From: Candidatus Nitrosopumilus sp.
GTDB taxonomy: Archaea; Thermoproteota; Nitrososphaeria; Nitrososphaerales; Nitrosopumilaceae
Reading direction: 5' to 3'
DNA: 20,778 nt
NCBI GenBank assembly: GCA_013043295.1
Contig: JABDOO010000144.1
Span: 1-20,778, forward strand
The notes beneath the pieces are model-generated. The model made no database searches, was not told the origin of the DNA, and was given only the letters and a program-made list of their open reading frames with translations. This document shows, piece by piece, positions 14,187 through 20,334 of the stretch. Position 1 is the stretch's first letter, and the number at the start of each line of letters is the position of its first letter. Both the position numbers and the translations under genes were made by a program.

Positions 14187-14699
14187 TTGATACTCACAAC
14201 CCGAGAGGAATCTCCTGGAAAATGTGAAAAAATATTACTTCATGAAGACATACTTGAACATCACCCTATAGTAATTAGAGGCATGATGATGCAAAAACTA
14301 GATCCTATTTTTGAAGAAGAAAATCTCATCTTGGGAGTAGATCCTGGACAGAGAATAGGTTTGTCTGTATTCTATTATGGGATAGAAATTGGAAGCTCTG
14401 TACATACATCAGTTGAAGAATTAGTTTCTCATATTATTGGAATATTAGGCGGGCTAAGAGCAAAAAGAAAAATTCTAAAAATTGGAGATGGAAATATGCA
14501 AATTGGAAAACAAATAGTTGAAATGCTAAATCTCAGATTTTGCTCTTCATTTGAATTAGAATTTGTAGATGAGAGAAAAACAAGTCTAAAAATAAAAAAT
14601 TTCAACCAACGAGGGAAACGAGATATGCTTTCAGCAAAATATATTTCTCAACGGGAAGGGTACAGACATTCAATTCTTCCATTATCATTAACTGGCTAA
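14187..14699 (+). CDS. RuvC/RNase H-like fold protein, predicted nuclease
   Basis: From the first ordinary start, TTG at 14187, the protein has 170 residues, but coding evidence continues upstream, so the true N-terminus is longer. The core has an RNase H-like pattern: ILGVDPGQRIGLSVFY with D52 (residue numbers from 14187), a second acidic strand with KIGDGNMQIGKQIVE, FVDERKTS with E129, and KRDMLSAKYIS with D146. GVDPGxxxG followed by further acidic residues matches RuvC/YqgF-like resolvases and related archaeal proteins. The catalytic tetrad seems nearly complete but not proven. The function may be DNA or RNA cleavage, possibly of branched DNA; I cannot name a specific family. The gene follows the coiled-coil gene closely and ends at the longest non-coding gap. 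Confidence 0.65.
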   Translation: MILTTREESPGKCEKILLHEDILEHHPIVIRGMMMQKLDPIFEEENLILGVDPGQRIGLSVFYYGIEIGSSVHTSVEELVSHIIGILGGLRAKRKILKIGDGNMQIGKQIVEMLNLRFCSSFELEFVDERKTSLKIKNFNQRGKRDMLSAKYISQREGYRHSILPLSLTG

Positions 14700-14739
14700 C
14701 AATTTTCATTAAAAATTTCAAAAAATCACTAAAAATCAT

Positions 14740-14758
14740 AGAAATTTAGAAAATTTCT
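14740..14758. repeat. Perfect 8-bp inverted repeat with 3-nt loop
   Basis: AGAAATTT (14740-14747), AGA, AAATTTCT (14751-14758). It is about 40 bp after the RuvC-like stop and followed by a pyrimidine-rich stretch, so it could be a terminator hairpin. Confidence 0.6.
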
Positions 14759-14789
14759 CTTTCTCTAATGTCTAAACATTGATGAAAGT

Positions 14790-14811
14790 ATGAAAATATG
14801 CTAATTTTCAT
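14790..14811. repeat. Perfect 8-bp inverted repeat with 6-nt loop
   Basis: ATGAAAAT (14790-14797) and ATTTTCAT (14804-14811) around ATGCTA. A hairpin or protein-binding site is possible. Confidence 0.6.
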
Positions 14812-14812
14812 T

Positions 14813-14829
14813 AAATTTTCAGAAAATTT
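14813..14829. repeat. Perfect 8-bp inverted repeat, 1-nt spacer
   Basis: AAATTTTC (14813-14820) and GAAAATTT (14822-14829) flank a single A, followed by TGAAATTTTTT. Terminator or binding-site interpretations are both possible. Confidence 0.55.
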
Positions 14830-15014
14830 TGAAATTTTTTATCAAACACCTATATTGCTAATTGTGATTTTTTCAAAAAATACAGATTTGGAATCAGCTA
14901 TACATATTTATTGATGATTTCATCGTTTTATTTGAAAATTATAATTTTGATCGCTACATCTAGTATAATTATTTCAAGTTTTTTATAGATTTTATATAGA
15001 TTTCATCGATCCAT

Positions 15015-15024
15015 GCTTATATAG
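15015..15024 (+). promoter_or_regulatory. TATA-like box for the zinc-binding protein gene
   Basis: GCTTATATAG is centred about 32 nt upstream of the ATG at 15052. Other TATA-like sequences nearby (14985-15000, 15033-15042) are spaced less well. Confidence 0.4.
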
Positions 15025-15051
15025 TTATGAATTCTATATAAAATTACCAAG

Positions 15052-15513
15052 ATGACTTGTAAAGGAATTTGTGTTAGATATAAGGCTCAAAAGCCTGTTG
15101 GCACTGGAAGATATGCTTCTGGACAACGTCGATGCCAGATTTGTGAAATTTTCATCAAATGGGAGGGACTATGGTGTCCATGTTGTGGATATAGATTAAG
15201 AACAAAACCACGTAATTTGAAATATAAAGCAAAATTACGAGCTAGAGTTGAGGCTGATTCTATGGAAGCTGCAGCAGCTACTGAAATTGAATCAGAAGTT
15301 CAAGAAGTAACTGTCAAAGCAAAATCCAAATCTAAAGCTAAAACTGCTAAAGCAAAAACAGCAAAATCTAAAACAGCAACAAAAACTAAGGAAAAAACTC
15401 CTTGCAAACATTGTGAAAAACTCTTTGTTTATCCAGATAAACATGAGAAGAATTGCAAGAAGAACCCTGCAGTATCATCCCAGAAGACTGAATCAATAGC
15501 AATAAAAGCATAA
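15052..15513 (+). CDS. Zinc-binding protein with Lys/Ala-rich linker
   Basis: A 153-residue protein in three parts. Residues 1-65 carry seven cysteines (C3, C7, C28, C31, C42, C44, C45) in CKGIC, RRCQIC and WCPCC contexts, likely binding one or two zinc ions; CPCCGYRLRTKPRN is especially distinctive. Residues 88-116 are a low-complexity linker of Lys, Ala, Ser and Thr, like a histone tail. Residues 117-136 form a small finger with C118, C121, H131 and C135 (CKHCEKLFVYPDKHEKNC). The make-up suggests a nucleic-acid-binding protein. From general familiarity such N-terminal domains occur repeatedly in ammonia-oxidising archaea, but I cannot verify this here. No enzyme motif is seen. It lies downstream of the long non-coding region, with a good TATA-like element. 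Confidence 0.75.
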   Translation: MTCKGICVRYKAQKPVGTGRYASGQRRCQICEIFIKWEGLWCPCCGYRLRTKPRNLKYKAKLRARVEADSMEAAAATEIESEVQEVTVKAKSKSKAKTAKAKTAKSKTATKTKEKTPCKHCEKLFVYPDKHEKNCKKNPAVSSQKTESIAIKA

Positions 15514-15530
15514 GATTTGTTCATAGCTCG

Positions 15531-15872
15531 TTGACCTCTCCAAATGGATTTTTCCATAAGTTGGTAAGTTTGGAGAGTCGAAATTTTTCTTTACAAATTC
15601 AAAAGTTTGAAAATGGTTATTTTATTTCAGTAACTGAAGGTTCTAACAAATTAGGTTCCATGGTTGTATCATTAGCAACTGGACCAACTCCTATTACAAC
15701 AACTATCATTCCGTCTAGAACCGAATCTCTTTTTCTAAAATTAATTGCTGAACGAATTAGTACTAGAATGAAGGGAATTGCTTTAGTTTCTACTTTTATT
15801 CAAAAACCATTAGAACCGAATACTGCAAAAGCCTTAATGTCTGATATTATGGAGATGATTGAGAATGAGTGA
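15531..15872 (+). CDS. Small protein, possibly proteasome assembly chaperone-like
   Basis: A 113-residue protein with alternating beta strands and a C-terminal helix: FSLQIQKFENGYFISVTEGS, then KLGSMVVSLATG, a strand TTTIIPSRTESLFLKLIAER, and VSTFIQKPLEPNTAKALMSD before the last helix. The order (strand pair, G-S/T-M-V turn, strand, helix, strand near KP, final helix) resembles PSMG3/PAC3-type proteasome assembly chaperones. The similarity is by eye and weak, so the function is tentative. The start is TTG at 15531, about 17 bp after the previous stop. Its end overlaps the UbiD-family gene by 8 bp, which suggests co-expression with it. It could equally be a conserved protein of unknown function. 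Confidence 0.6.
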   Translation: MTSPNGFFHKLVSLESRNFSLQIQKFENGYFISVTEGSNKLGSMVVSLATGPTPITTTIIPSRTESLFLKLIAERISTRMKGIALVSTFIQKPLEPNTAKALMSDIMEMIENE

Positions 15873-17196
15873 TTTAAGAAGCTATATTTCACAAATTAAA
15901 AAAACTAGAGAATTAAAAACTGTAAAAACAAATGTATCAACCAAATTTGAAATAGCTGGGATTACAGCTAAGGTTGACGGTTCTCATGCTGTATTATTTG
16001 AAAAAATCAAAGAAAGCAATTTTAGATTAATTGCAAATTTAGTTGGTACTAGAAAACGATTTGGGATTGCAGTTGGTGGCAATGAAAATAATATCCATGA
16101 AAAAGTAATCTCAGCAATTAGAAAAGCTAAAAAACCAAAAATCGTTTCTTCCGGAAAATTCATGGAAAACAAGTCAAAAAATCTACTTTCTATGCCTATT
16201 GTAACCCATTTTGAAAAAGAATCTGGTCCTTTTATCACATCCTCTATTGCATATGTAAAAAATCCTGAAACTGGAAAGCAAAATTCTTCTTTTCATAGAT
16301 TAATGCCAATTGATAAAACCCATTTTTCAATTCGCATGGTTGAAGGTAGACATCTTCATCGATGTTTTACTGATGCAAAAGAACATGGTGAAGATCTCAA
16401 AATTGCTATTACTGTAGGTGTTCATCCTGCTATTTCAATTGCTGGTGCATATCAAGCAGATTGGGGAAAAGATGAAATTGATATTGCAAATTCTCTTTTA
16501 GGTGGAAAATTAACTTTAGCAAAATTACCTTTTACCGGACTTAATGTGCCATCGGGAGCTGAGATTGTTATGGAAGGAAAAATACTTCGTGAAAAAACTC
16601 ATCCTGAATGGATGGTTGAAATGCTCCAGACGTATGATCATAAAAGATCTCAACCTGTTTTTGAACTTGAAAATCTCTTCTTCAGAAACAATCCTATTTT
16701 TCATGATGTTCTTTCTGGATATTCTGAACATAGATTGCTAATGGGAATGCCGATTGAGTCTAAATTAAATGGAGAATTGAAAAAATCTTTTGCTCAAACA
16801 AGACAAGTCTCTATGACAAACGGTGGATGTAATTGGTTACATGCTGTTGTACAAATTAAAAAGAAAAATGATTCTGATCCTAAAAAAATTATTAAAAAAA
16901 CATTTGAATCACATCGTTCATTAAAACAAGTAACTATAGTTGATGAAGATATTGATCCTAATAGTGCAGAATCTGTAGAATATGCTATGGCAACCAGATT
17001 TCAAGCTGATAAAGATCTTGTTATTCTTACAAAAGTTAGAGGCTCTAGCCTTGATCCATCTAGTAATCAACAAAAACTACAAACCGCAAAAATGGGAATT
17101 GATGCTACCCGCCCTCTATCTAAAAGACCTGAAGGATTTGAATTGGCTAAAATTCCAAGAATTGATAAGATTAATCTAGAAAAATATTTCAAATAG
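15865..17196 (+). CDS. UbiD-family prenylated-FMN decarboxylase
   Basis: A 443-residue UbiD-type (de)carboxylase, which uses prenylated FMN for reversible decarboxylation of unsaturated acids. Landmarks: NSSFHRLMPIDKTHFSIRMV with the prFMN-contacting segment, RHLHRCF, a VHPAISIAGAY strand, PSGAEIVMEGKIL with two conserved glutamates in AEIVMEG, GGCNWLHAVVQ, and KMGIDATRPLSKRP near the C-terminus. I prefer the ATG at 15865 to the TTG at 15859. Archaea with the modified mevalonate pathway use a UbiD homologue to decarboxylate trans-anhydromevalonate 5-phosphate, so this is a good candidate; aromatic-acid decarboxylation is the alternative. It overlaps the small upstream protein by 8 bp. Its cofactor needs FMN, the product of the riboflavin pathway encoded in this window. 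Confidence 0.93.
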   Translation: MSDLRSYISQIKKTRELKTVKTNVSTKFEIAGITAKVDGSHAVLFEKIKESNFRLIANLVGTRKRFGIAVGGNENNIHEKVISAIRKAKKPKIVSSGKFMENKSKNLLSMPIVTHFEKESGPFITSSIAYVKNPETGKQNSSFHRLMPIDKTHFSIRMVEGRHLHRCFTDAKEHGEDLKIAITVGVHPAISIAGAYQADWGKDEIDIANSLLGGKLTLAKLPFTGLNVPSGAEIVMEGKILREKTHPEWMVEMLQTYDHKRSQPVFELENLFFRNNPIFHDVLSGYSEHRLLMGMPIESKLNGELKKSFAQTRQVSMTNGGCNWLHAVVQIKKKNDSDPKKIIKKTFESHRSLKQVTIVDEDIDPNSAESVEYAMATRFQADKDLVILTKVRGSSLDPSSNQQKLQTAKMGIDATRPLSKRPEGFELAKIPRIDKINLEKYFK

Positions 17197-17253
17197 GCAT
17201 ACTAAAATGATTAAAATAAATTGGATGCAAAAAGGATGAAAAATTAGATAAAA

Positions 17254-17736
17254 ATGTCCTCAGATACTCCAAATATCAGAGAAAAAAGTCCATCAGAATC
17301 GCATGCTGAAGTTATTGTTAGAATGTTTCCCTCAGATGCAAATCCTGCAGGAAATGTCTTTGGTGGTGAAATTTTAAAGCATATTGATATGGTTGCAGGA
17401 ATTGTAGCGCAACGTCACTCACAATCAAATGCTGTCACTGTATCTATGGATAGTGTAAATTTTTTAAAACCTGTTTTTGTTGGAAACGTATTAAGACTTA
17501 ATGCAAGAATTAACTATGTTCATAACTCATCGATGGAGATTGAGGTTAAAGCAGAAGCTGAAGATATAGTTACAGGAATTAAAACAGTTACTGGAACTGC
17601 CTTTGTTACATTTGTAGCTCTTGATAAAAATGGAAAGCCAATGCCCGCACCTAAATTAGCACTTAAAACAGATGAAGACAGAACAAAGTTTGAAGAAGGT
17701 AAAATTAGGATGGATAAGCGATTACAAAATCGCTAA
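17254..17736 (+). CDS. Acyl-CoA thioesterase, hotdog fold
   Basis: A 160-residue single hotdog-domain protein of the YciA/BFIT-type acyl-CoA thioesterase family. Diagnostic is MFPSDANPAGNVFGGEILKH with the AGNVFGGEIL turn and central helix, where the aspartate/asparagine region is catalytic in the family. SMDSVNFLKPVFVGNVLRLN supplies the second strand region, and later strands are visible in SSMEIEVKAEAED and GTAFVTFVALDKNGKP. The ending after residue 130 is a charged tail. It should hydrolyse acyl-CoA to free acid and CoA in the cytosol, but the acyl-chain preference cannot be read. It lies 57 bp after the UbiD-type gene and 56 bp before a phasin-like gene, so the lipid- or polymer-related context is interesting but weak. 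Confidence 0.92.
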   Translation: MSSDTPNIREKSPSESHAEVIVRMFPSDANPAGNVFGGEILKHIDMVAGIVAQRHSQSNAVTVSMDSVNFLKPVFVGNVLRLNARINYVHNSSMEIEVKAEAEDIVTGIKTVTGTAFVTFVALDKNGKPMPAPKLALKTDEDRTKFEEGKIRMDKRLQNR

Positions 17737-17760
17737 AAATATGCACATGACTCATAGATC

Positions 17761-17770
17761 CATTTAAGAA
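17761..17770 (+). promoter_or_regulatory. TATA-like box for the phasin-like gene
   Basis: CATTTAAGAA is centred about 28 nt before the ATG at 17793, a good spacing for a leaderless start. Confidence 0.35.
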
Positions 17771-17792
17771 TAATGAAAATTATATTTACTTA

Positions 17793-18206
17793 ATGTCTGA
17801 ACAAGGAAAAAATAATGAATGGGATTCATTATGGGGTGAATATACAAAATCACTCGAAAATTGGAAAACTCTTTTTGAACAAATTCAAAAAGCAAGCACT
17901 GACATGCAAACAAAATTCAATGAAGTTTGGGATAAAGCAACTGTTGAATCAAGTGCTGAGACCATGAAATTATTTGGTGAAAATTGGCAAAAGGCACTCA
18001 ATGAAGCAGGAATGAATTCATTCAAAGAGTTTGGTGAAAATTGGCAAAAGGCTCTAAATGATACTAATACAGCTACGTTCAAACAATTCGCAGAAAATTG
18101 GCAAAAAACACTTAGTTCATCTGGATTAGAACAGATGAATGCATATGGTGAAATGATGAAAAAATTTGCTGAAACTTGGACGTCAATGTGGCCAAAATCC
18201 CAATAA
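17793..18206 (+). CDS. Phasin-like helical repeat protein
   Basis: A 137-residue, all-helical, Trp- and Lys-rich protein without membrane segments. Residues 1-52 resemble phasin N-termini (WDSLWGEYTKSLENWKTLFE, then MQTKFNEVWDKA). Three copies of a 19-residue unit follow, with the core F-G/A-ENWQK at residues 61, 80 and 99, at a strict 57-bp DNA spacing; the first two copies are nearly identical at the nucleotide level. A fourth degenerate core, FAETW, follows near residue 125. Amphipathic helical repeats with regularly placed tryptophan suggest surface binding, for example to a polyhydroxyalkanoate granule, since ammonia-oxidising archaea carry PHA synthase genes. The phasin call is inference from composition; it could also be a membrane-surface protein. 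Confidence 0.6.
   Translation: MSEQGKNNEWDSLWGEYTKSLENWKTLFEQIQKASTDMQTKFNEVWDKATVESSAETMKLFGENWQKALNEAGMNSFKEFGENWQKALNDTNTATFKQFAENWQKTLSSSGLEQMNAYGEMMKKFAETWTSMWPKSQ
17973..18104 (+). repeat. Three tandem 57-bp coding repeats
   Basis: Units begin at 17973, 18030 and 18087. TTTGGTGAAAATTGGCAAAA is identical in the first two; the third reads TTCGCAGAAAATTGGCAAAA. They encode the ENWQK repeats of the phasin-like protein and suggest internal duplication. Confidence 0.8.
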
Positions 18207-18215
18207 CTCACTGAA

Positions 18216-18443
18216 TTGAGAGAAAAATTTCTCTTTTTTTGTTCATGTACTGCAATTGAAATAATGACTGCTATTGGAGTTACTAGCTATTTGTTTTATC
18301 TAGGAGAATCAATTTTATCTATAATCTCATTGGTTGTTTTTGGCAAATTAATCATTTTTCATTTTATCATGGAATATTTTGATAAAAAATCCACATACAA
18401 AAAATCCTCAATACATAGAAAGAATAAAACCATGATCAATTGA
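18216..18443 (+). CDS. Small membrane protein, two transmembrane segments
   Basis: A 75-residue ORF that I do not recognise. Two hydrophobic stretches stand out: residues about 5-30 (KFLFFCSCTAIEIMTAIGVT and following) and about 33-54 (SILSIISLVVFGKLIIFHFI). A lysine-rich C-terminal tail (KKSTYKKSSIHRKNK) follows, suggesting a cytoplasmic C-terminus by the positive-inside rule. The TTG start at 18216 lies inside a likely terminator hairpin (18219-18240). The ATG at 18264 gives a shorter 59-residue form that avoids it but cuts the first segment. Both remain open. It is separated from the phasin-like gene by only 9 bp and from the next gene by about 8-10 bp. Confidence 0.5.
   Translation: MREKFLFFCSCTAIEIMTAIGVTSYLFYLGESILSIISLVVFGKLIIFHFIMEYFDKKSTYKKSSIHRKNKTMIN
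18219..18240 (+). terminator. Terminator-like hairpin after the phasin-like gene
   Basis: AGAGAA (18219-18224) and TTCTCT (18229-18234) pair around a 4-nt loop and are followed by a run of T to 18240. The hairpin starts 13 bp after the stop of the phasin-like gene, so it likely ends that transcript. Confidence 0.5.
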
Positions 18444-18453
18444 CCATTTATTG

Positions 18454-19113
18454 ATGTCTGTAACCCAGAATGAATGTTATGTTGAATTATCTAGTTTTGA
18501 TGACTTAGCTAGATATGCTTGTGCATTTCAAGAATATCCTAGAAGGGTATATTCTCAAGATTTAGATGGTTCTAGAATTATTTCCAGCAGTATATCATTA
18601 GCAAATACTTTACTAATTTTTTATGTTCCACTGGAAAAATCTGGTAGGTATGTTTCCTACCAGGTCACTTCAGGAAAAGAGATTTGTGAGATTGTTGAAT
18701 CAACAAAAACTAATTCCCACTTTGCTCCAATAATTCATATGGATTCTAAAATTTCCTCCCTGTCAATAAAATCTAAAAAAACATCTGATGAATTTCATCC
18801 AATTAAAGTTAAAGATTTGGGAAGTCTGGCAAGATTAACTTATGATCCGGAATTTCCAGATGAACAAAAACTAACCCTTTATGCATTACCCCATGATGAT
18901 TCTTGGGTACTTGGTTACATTACTTCCTTAGAAATGGATAATGTTTACTATAATTTCAATTATGTTGAATTAGACTCTGAACCTACCAAGCATTTTGTAA
19001 AATATCAAGGGCATCAAGGTCAAGAACCAGAGTTTGCAGATAAATTTGACCATGGTTATTCCTATTTCCCAATAATTAAATTAAAAACATCACATCCTAT
19101 TTTTGGATTCTAA
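18454..19113 (+). CDS. Protein of unknown function, 219 residues
   Basis: I do not recognise a family. The protein is soluble-looking, rich in Ser, Tyr, Asp and Lys, with many short beta-type strands: SISLANTLLIFYVPLEKSGR, YVSYQVTSG, LTLYALPHDDSWVLGYITSL and VYYNFNYVEL. The start is the ATG at 18454; a TTG one codon earlier (18451) is possible. There is no signal peptide or clear membrane helix. It is transcribed towards a minus-strand pair of unknown genes, and a perfect palindrome at 19112-19123 separates the two. Upstream is the small membrane protein gene, about 10 bp away, which could be co-transcribed. Confidence 0.6.
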   Translation: MSVTQNECYVELSSFDDLARYACAFQEYPRRVYSQDLDGSRIISSSISLANTLLIFYVPLEKSGRYVSYQVTSGKEICEIVESTKTNSHFAPIIHMDSKISSLSIKSKKTSDEFHPIKVKDLGSLARLTYDPEFPDEQKLTLYALPHDDSWVLGYITSLEMDNVYYNFNYVELDSEPTKHFVKYQGHQGQEPEFADKFDHGYSYFPIIKLKTSHPIFGF

Positions 19114-19123
19114 AAATATTTTT
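19112..19123. terminator. AAAAATATTTTT palindrome between convergent genes
   Basis: A perfect 12-bp palindrome spans the stop codon of the 18454 gene and the stop of the minus-strand gene (19122). It could end both transcripts, though it is simple AT sequence. Confidence 0.3.
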
Positions 19124-19808
19124 AATTAATTAATTTAGTTAATTCTAAAATTTTTTTCTTTGATTCTTCGACTAACCTTTTCAATACTGGTATGTAAATT
19201 TCTGCAGCATATGCAATTTCAACATCATTACTATTGCCTACATCCATAAACGTAGATGCAGTTATCTGATTTTCATCAACTTTAGGCTCATCATTCTTTT
19301 TTCGTTTATGATTGATAATTTCTAAAAAAATTGGTAATTGTCTTTTTATTTCAATATCTAATTCTTTTTTTGAACGTAATTTCATATTACTTAGATTTAC
19401 AATGATTTGTTGATTGACATCATCTTTGAATCTTTCAGAGGCTCTGATCATAATTTTAATTTCAGGTAATTTCTGAAATCTATTTTTGTAAAGATTTACT
19501 TTATTTATAAAATCAGGAAATGATTTTTTATGTTCTTCAATGAATTTGGCTGAATACCATTCAGAAAATTCTATTGCTTTTAAATCATTTTTCACTTTTG
19601 CTTTTTCAAAAAAACTCTTTTCTGATACTTCTTTTGTCACAAATAATCCAAAATCCCTATTTGCCTCTTCAAATATTCCTTTGATGGTATCATTAATAGA
19701 AATAATGTATTCATTAAAAAAATAATTTACATAAAATGGATCTGGATCATACTGTTTAATTTTTTTTAAATATATTTCACATTTTTCTATTGATTTCTCA
19801 ATATTCAT
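19122..19808 (-). CDS. Charged helical protein of unknown function
   Basis: A 228-residue, highly charged and mainly helical protein, rich in Lys, Glu and Ile, with no membrane segment or recognised motif. Parts look like long amphipathic helices, for example IEKCEIYLKKIKQYDPDP at the start and VLKRLVEESKKKILELTKLI at the end. Its ATG at 19806-19808 overlaps the upstream partner's TGA (TGATG), so it is almost certainly translated from the same transcript as that gene. I could not link it to a toxin-antitoxin or defence family. The low-complexity helical character suggests a scaffold or binding role only, and a function would be guesswork. Confidence 0.55.
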   Translation of the reverse strand: MNIEKSIEKCEIYLKKIKQYDPDPFYVNYFFNEYIISINDTIKGIFEEANRDFGLFVTKEVSEKSFFEKAKVKNDLKAIEFSEWYSAKFIEEHKKSFPDFINKVNLYKNRFQKLPEIKIMIRASERFKDDVNQQIIVNLSNMKLRSKKELDIEIKRQLPIFLEIINHKRKKNDEPKVDENQITASTFMDVGNSNDVEIAYAAEIYIPVLKRLVEESKKKILELTKLIN

Positions 19809-20188
19809 CAGGAATTGTCAGAATCCAATGAGGCATATTTTGATTGTAATTTTAAACTAGTTGCCAATTCTTTAAAAATTTCATTTACACTAACATCCAC
19901 TAAATTTATTGTAGCATTTTCTTTTACAATCTGTTTTTCAAATTTCTCTTTAATAGCAAATGATACTGAAGACCAATGTAGAGTACCTTTCAATTGTTCA
20001 TCCACAGTAGAATTGGTGGTTGGAAAATTTGCTGGAGAGAATACTATTCCATTTGTCCATTGCATAGTAGGAATTCCTCCACCTGATGATCTTGTACTAA
20101 AGGCAATTTGTTTAACCCAGTCTTCAAATTTGTATTCAATTACTTCATGAATTATCAATTTTTTCCATGGCTCGATCGAAATTTCCAT
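19808..20188 (-). CDS. Protein of unknown function, coupled to downstream gene
   Basis: A 126-residue protein that I do not recognise. It has a tryptophan-containing strand-rich front half (EISIEPWKKLIIHEVIEYKF, FEDWVKQIAF, PTMQWTNGIVFSPANF) with a Ser/Gly-rich loop, and a helical end (VNEIFKELATSLKLQ). It is the first gene of a two-gene minus-strand unit; its stop overlaps the next gene's ATG by one base. The upstream gap to the partial plus-strand gene is 146 bp and contains AT-rich sequence that could hold a divergent promoter. No signal peptide, membrane segment or known catalytic motif is visible. Confidence 0.6.
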   Translation of the reverse strand: MEISIEPWKKLIIHEVIEYKFEDWVKQIAFSTRSSGGGIPTMQWTNGIVFSPANFPTTNSTVDEQLKGTLHWSSVSFAIKEKFEKQIVKENATINLVDVSVNEIFKELATSLKLQSKYASLDSDNS

Positions 20189-20300
20189 TTAATTATTTTG
20201 TACATATACTAGTAATAATCCTATTTTTTGAGCCTATTTCCAGATCTTTGTAATTTTAAATTGAATTGCCTTTCTGAGATTCTATTCTAAAAAATCATCG

Positions 20301-20309
20301 CTTAATTAC
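20301..20309 (+). promoter_or_regulatory. TATA-like box for the last gene
   Basis: CTTAATTAC is centred about 30 nt before the ATG at 20335. Spacing is acceptable for an archaeal promoter but the sequence is plain. Confidence 0.3.
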
Positions 20310-20334
20310 TAGGAACAAATCACTATTTTTTATA

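Larger units (their letters stand above)
14700..15051. other. Long AT-rich intergenic region with inverted repeats
   Basis: This 352-bp stretch has no credible open frame. It is extremely AT-rich and holds three perfect inverted repeats (14740-14758, 14790-14811, 14813-14829), a 13-bp direct repeat (AATTTTCATTAAA at 14701 and 14803), and several TATA-like elements near its right end. It probably combines the 3' region of the RuvC-like gene with the promoter of the zinc-binding protein gene. I see no tRNA or clear riboswitch. Confidence 0.6.

Noticed and set aside
14187..14189. TTG at 14187 as the true start of the RuvC-like protein
   Set aside because: Upstream in-frame sequence of about 55 codons looks coding, so this start is probably internal, though it is the only ordinary start codon in the frame.
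14830..15051. A tRNA or riboswitch in the longest intergenic gap
   Set aside because: No cloverleaf or conserved aptamer pattern could be traced; the sequence is AT-rich promoter-like DNA.
19815..20150. A 111-residue plus-strand frame across the minus-strand gene at 19808-20188
   Set aside because: The minus-strand frame has the better coding look and is translationally coupled to its neighbour; the plus frame reads through it without a separate start region.
19122..20188. A toxin-antitoxin or defence pair from the coupled unknown genes
   Set aside because: Neither protein shows a nuclease, kinase, antitoxin or other defence motif; coupling alone is not enough.
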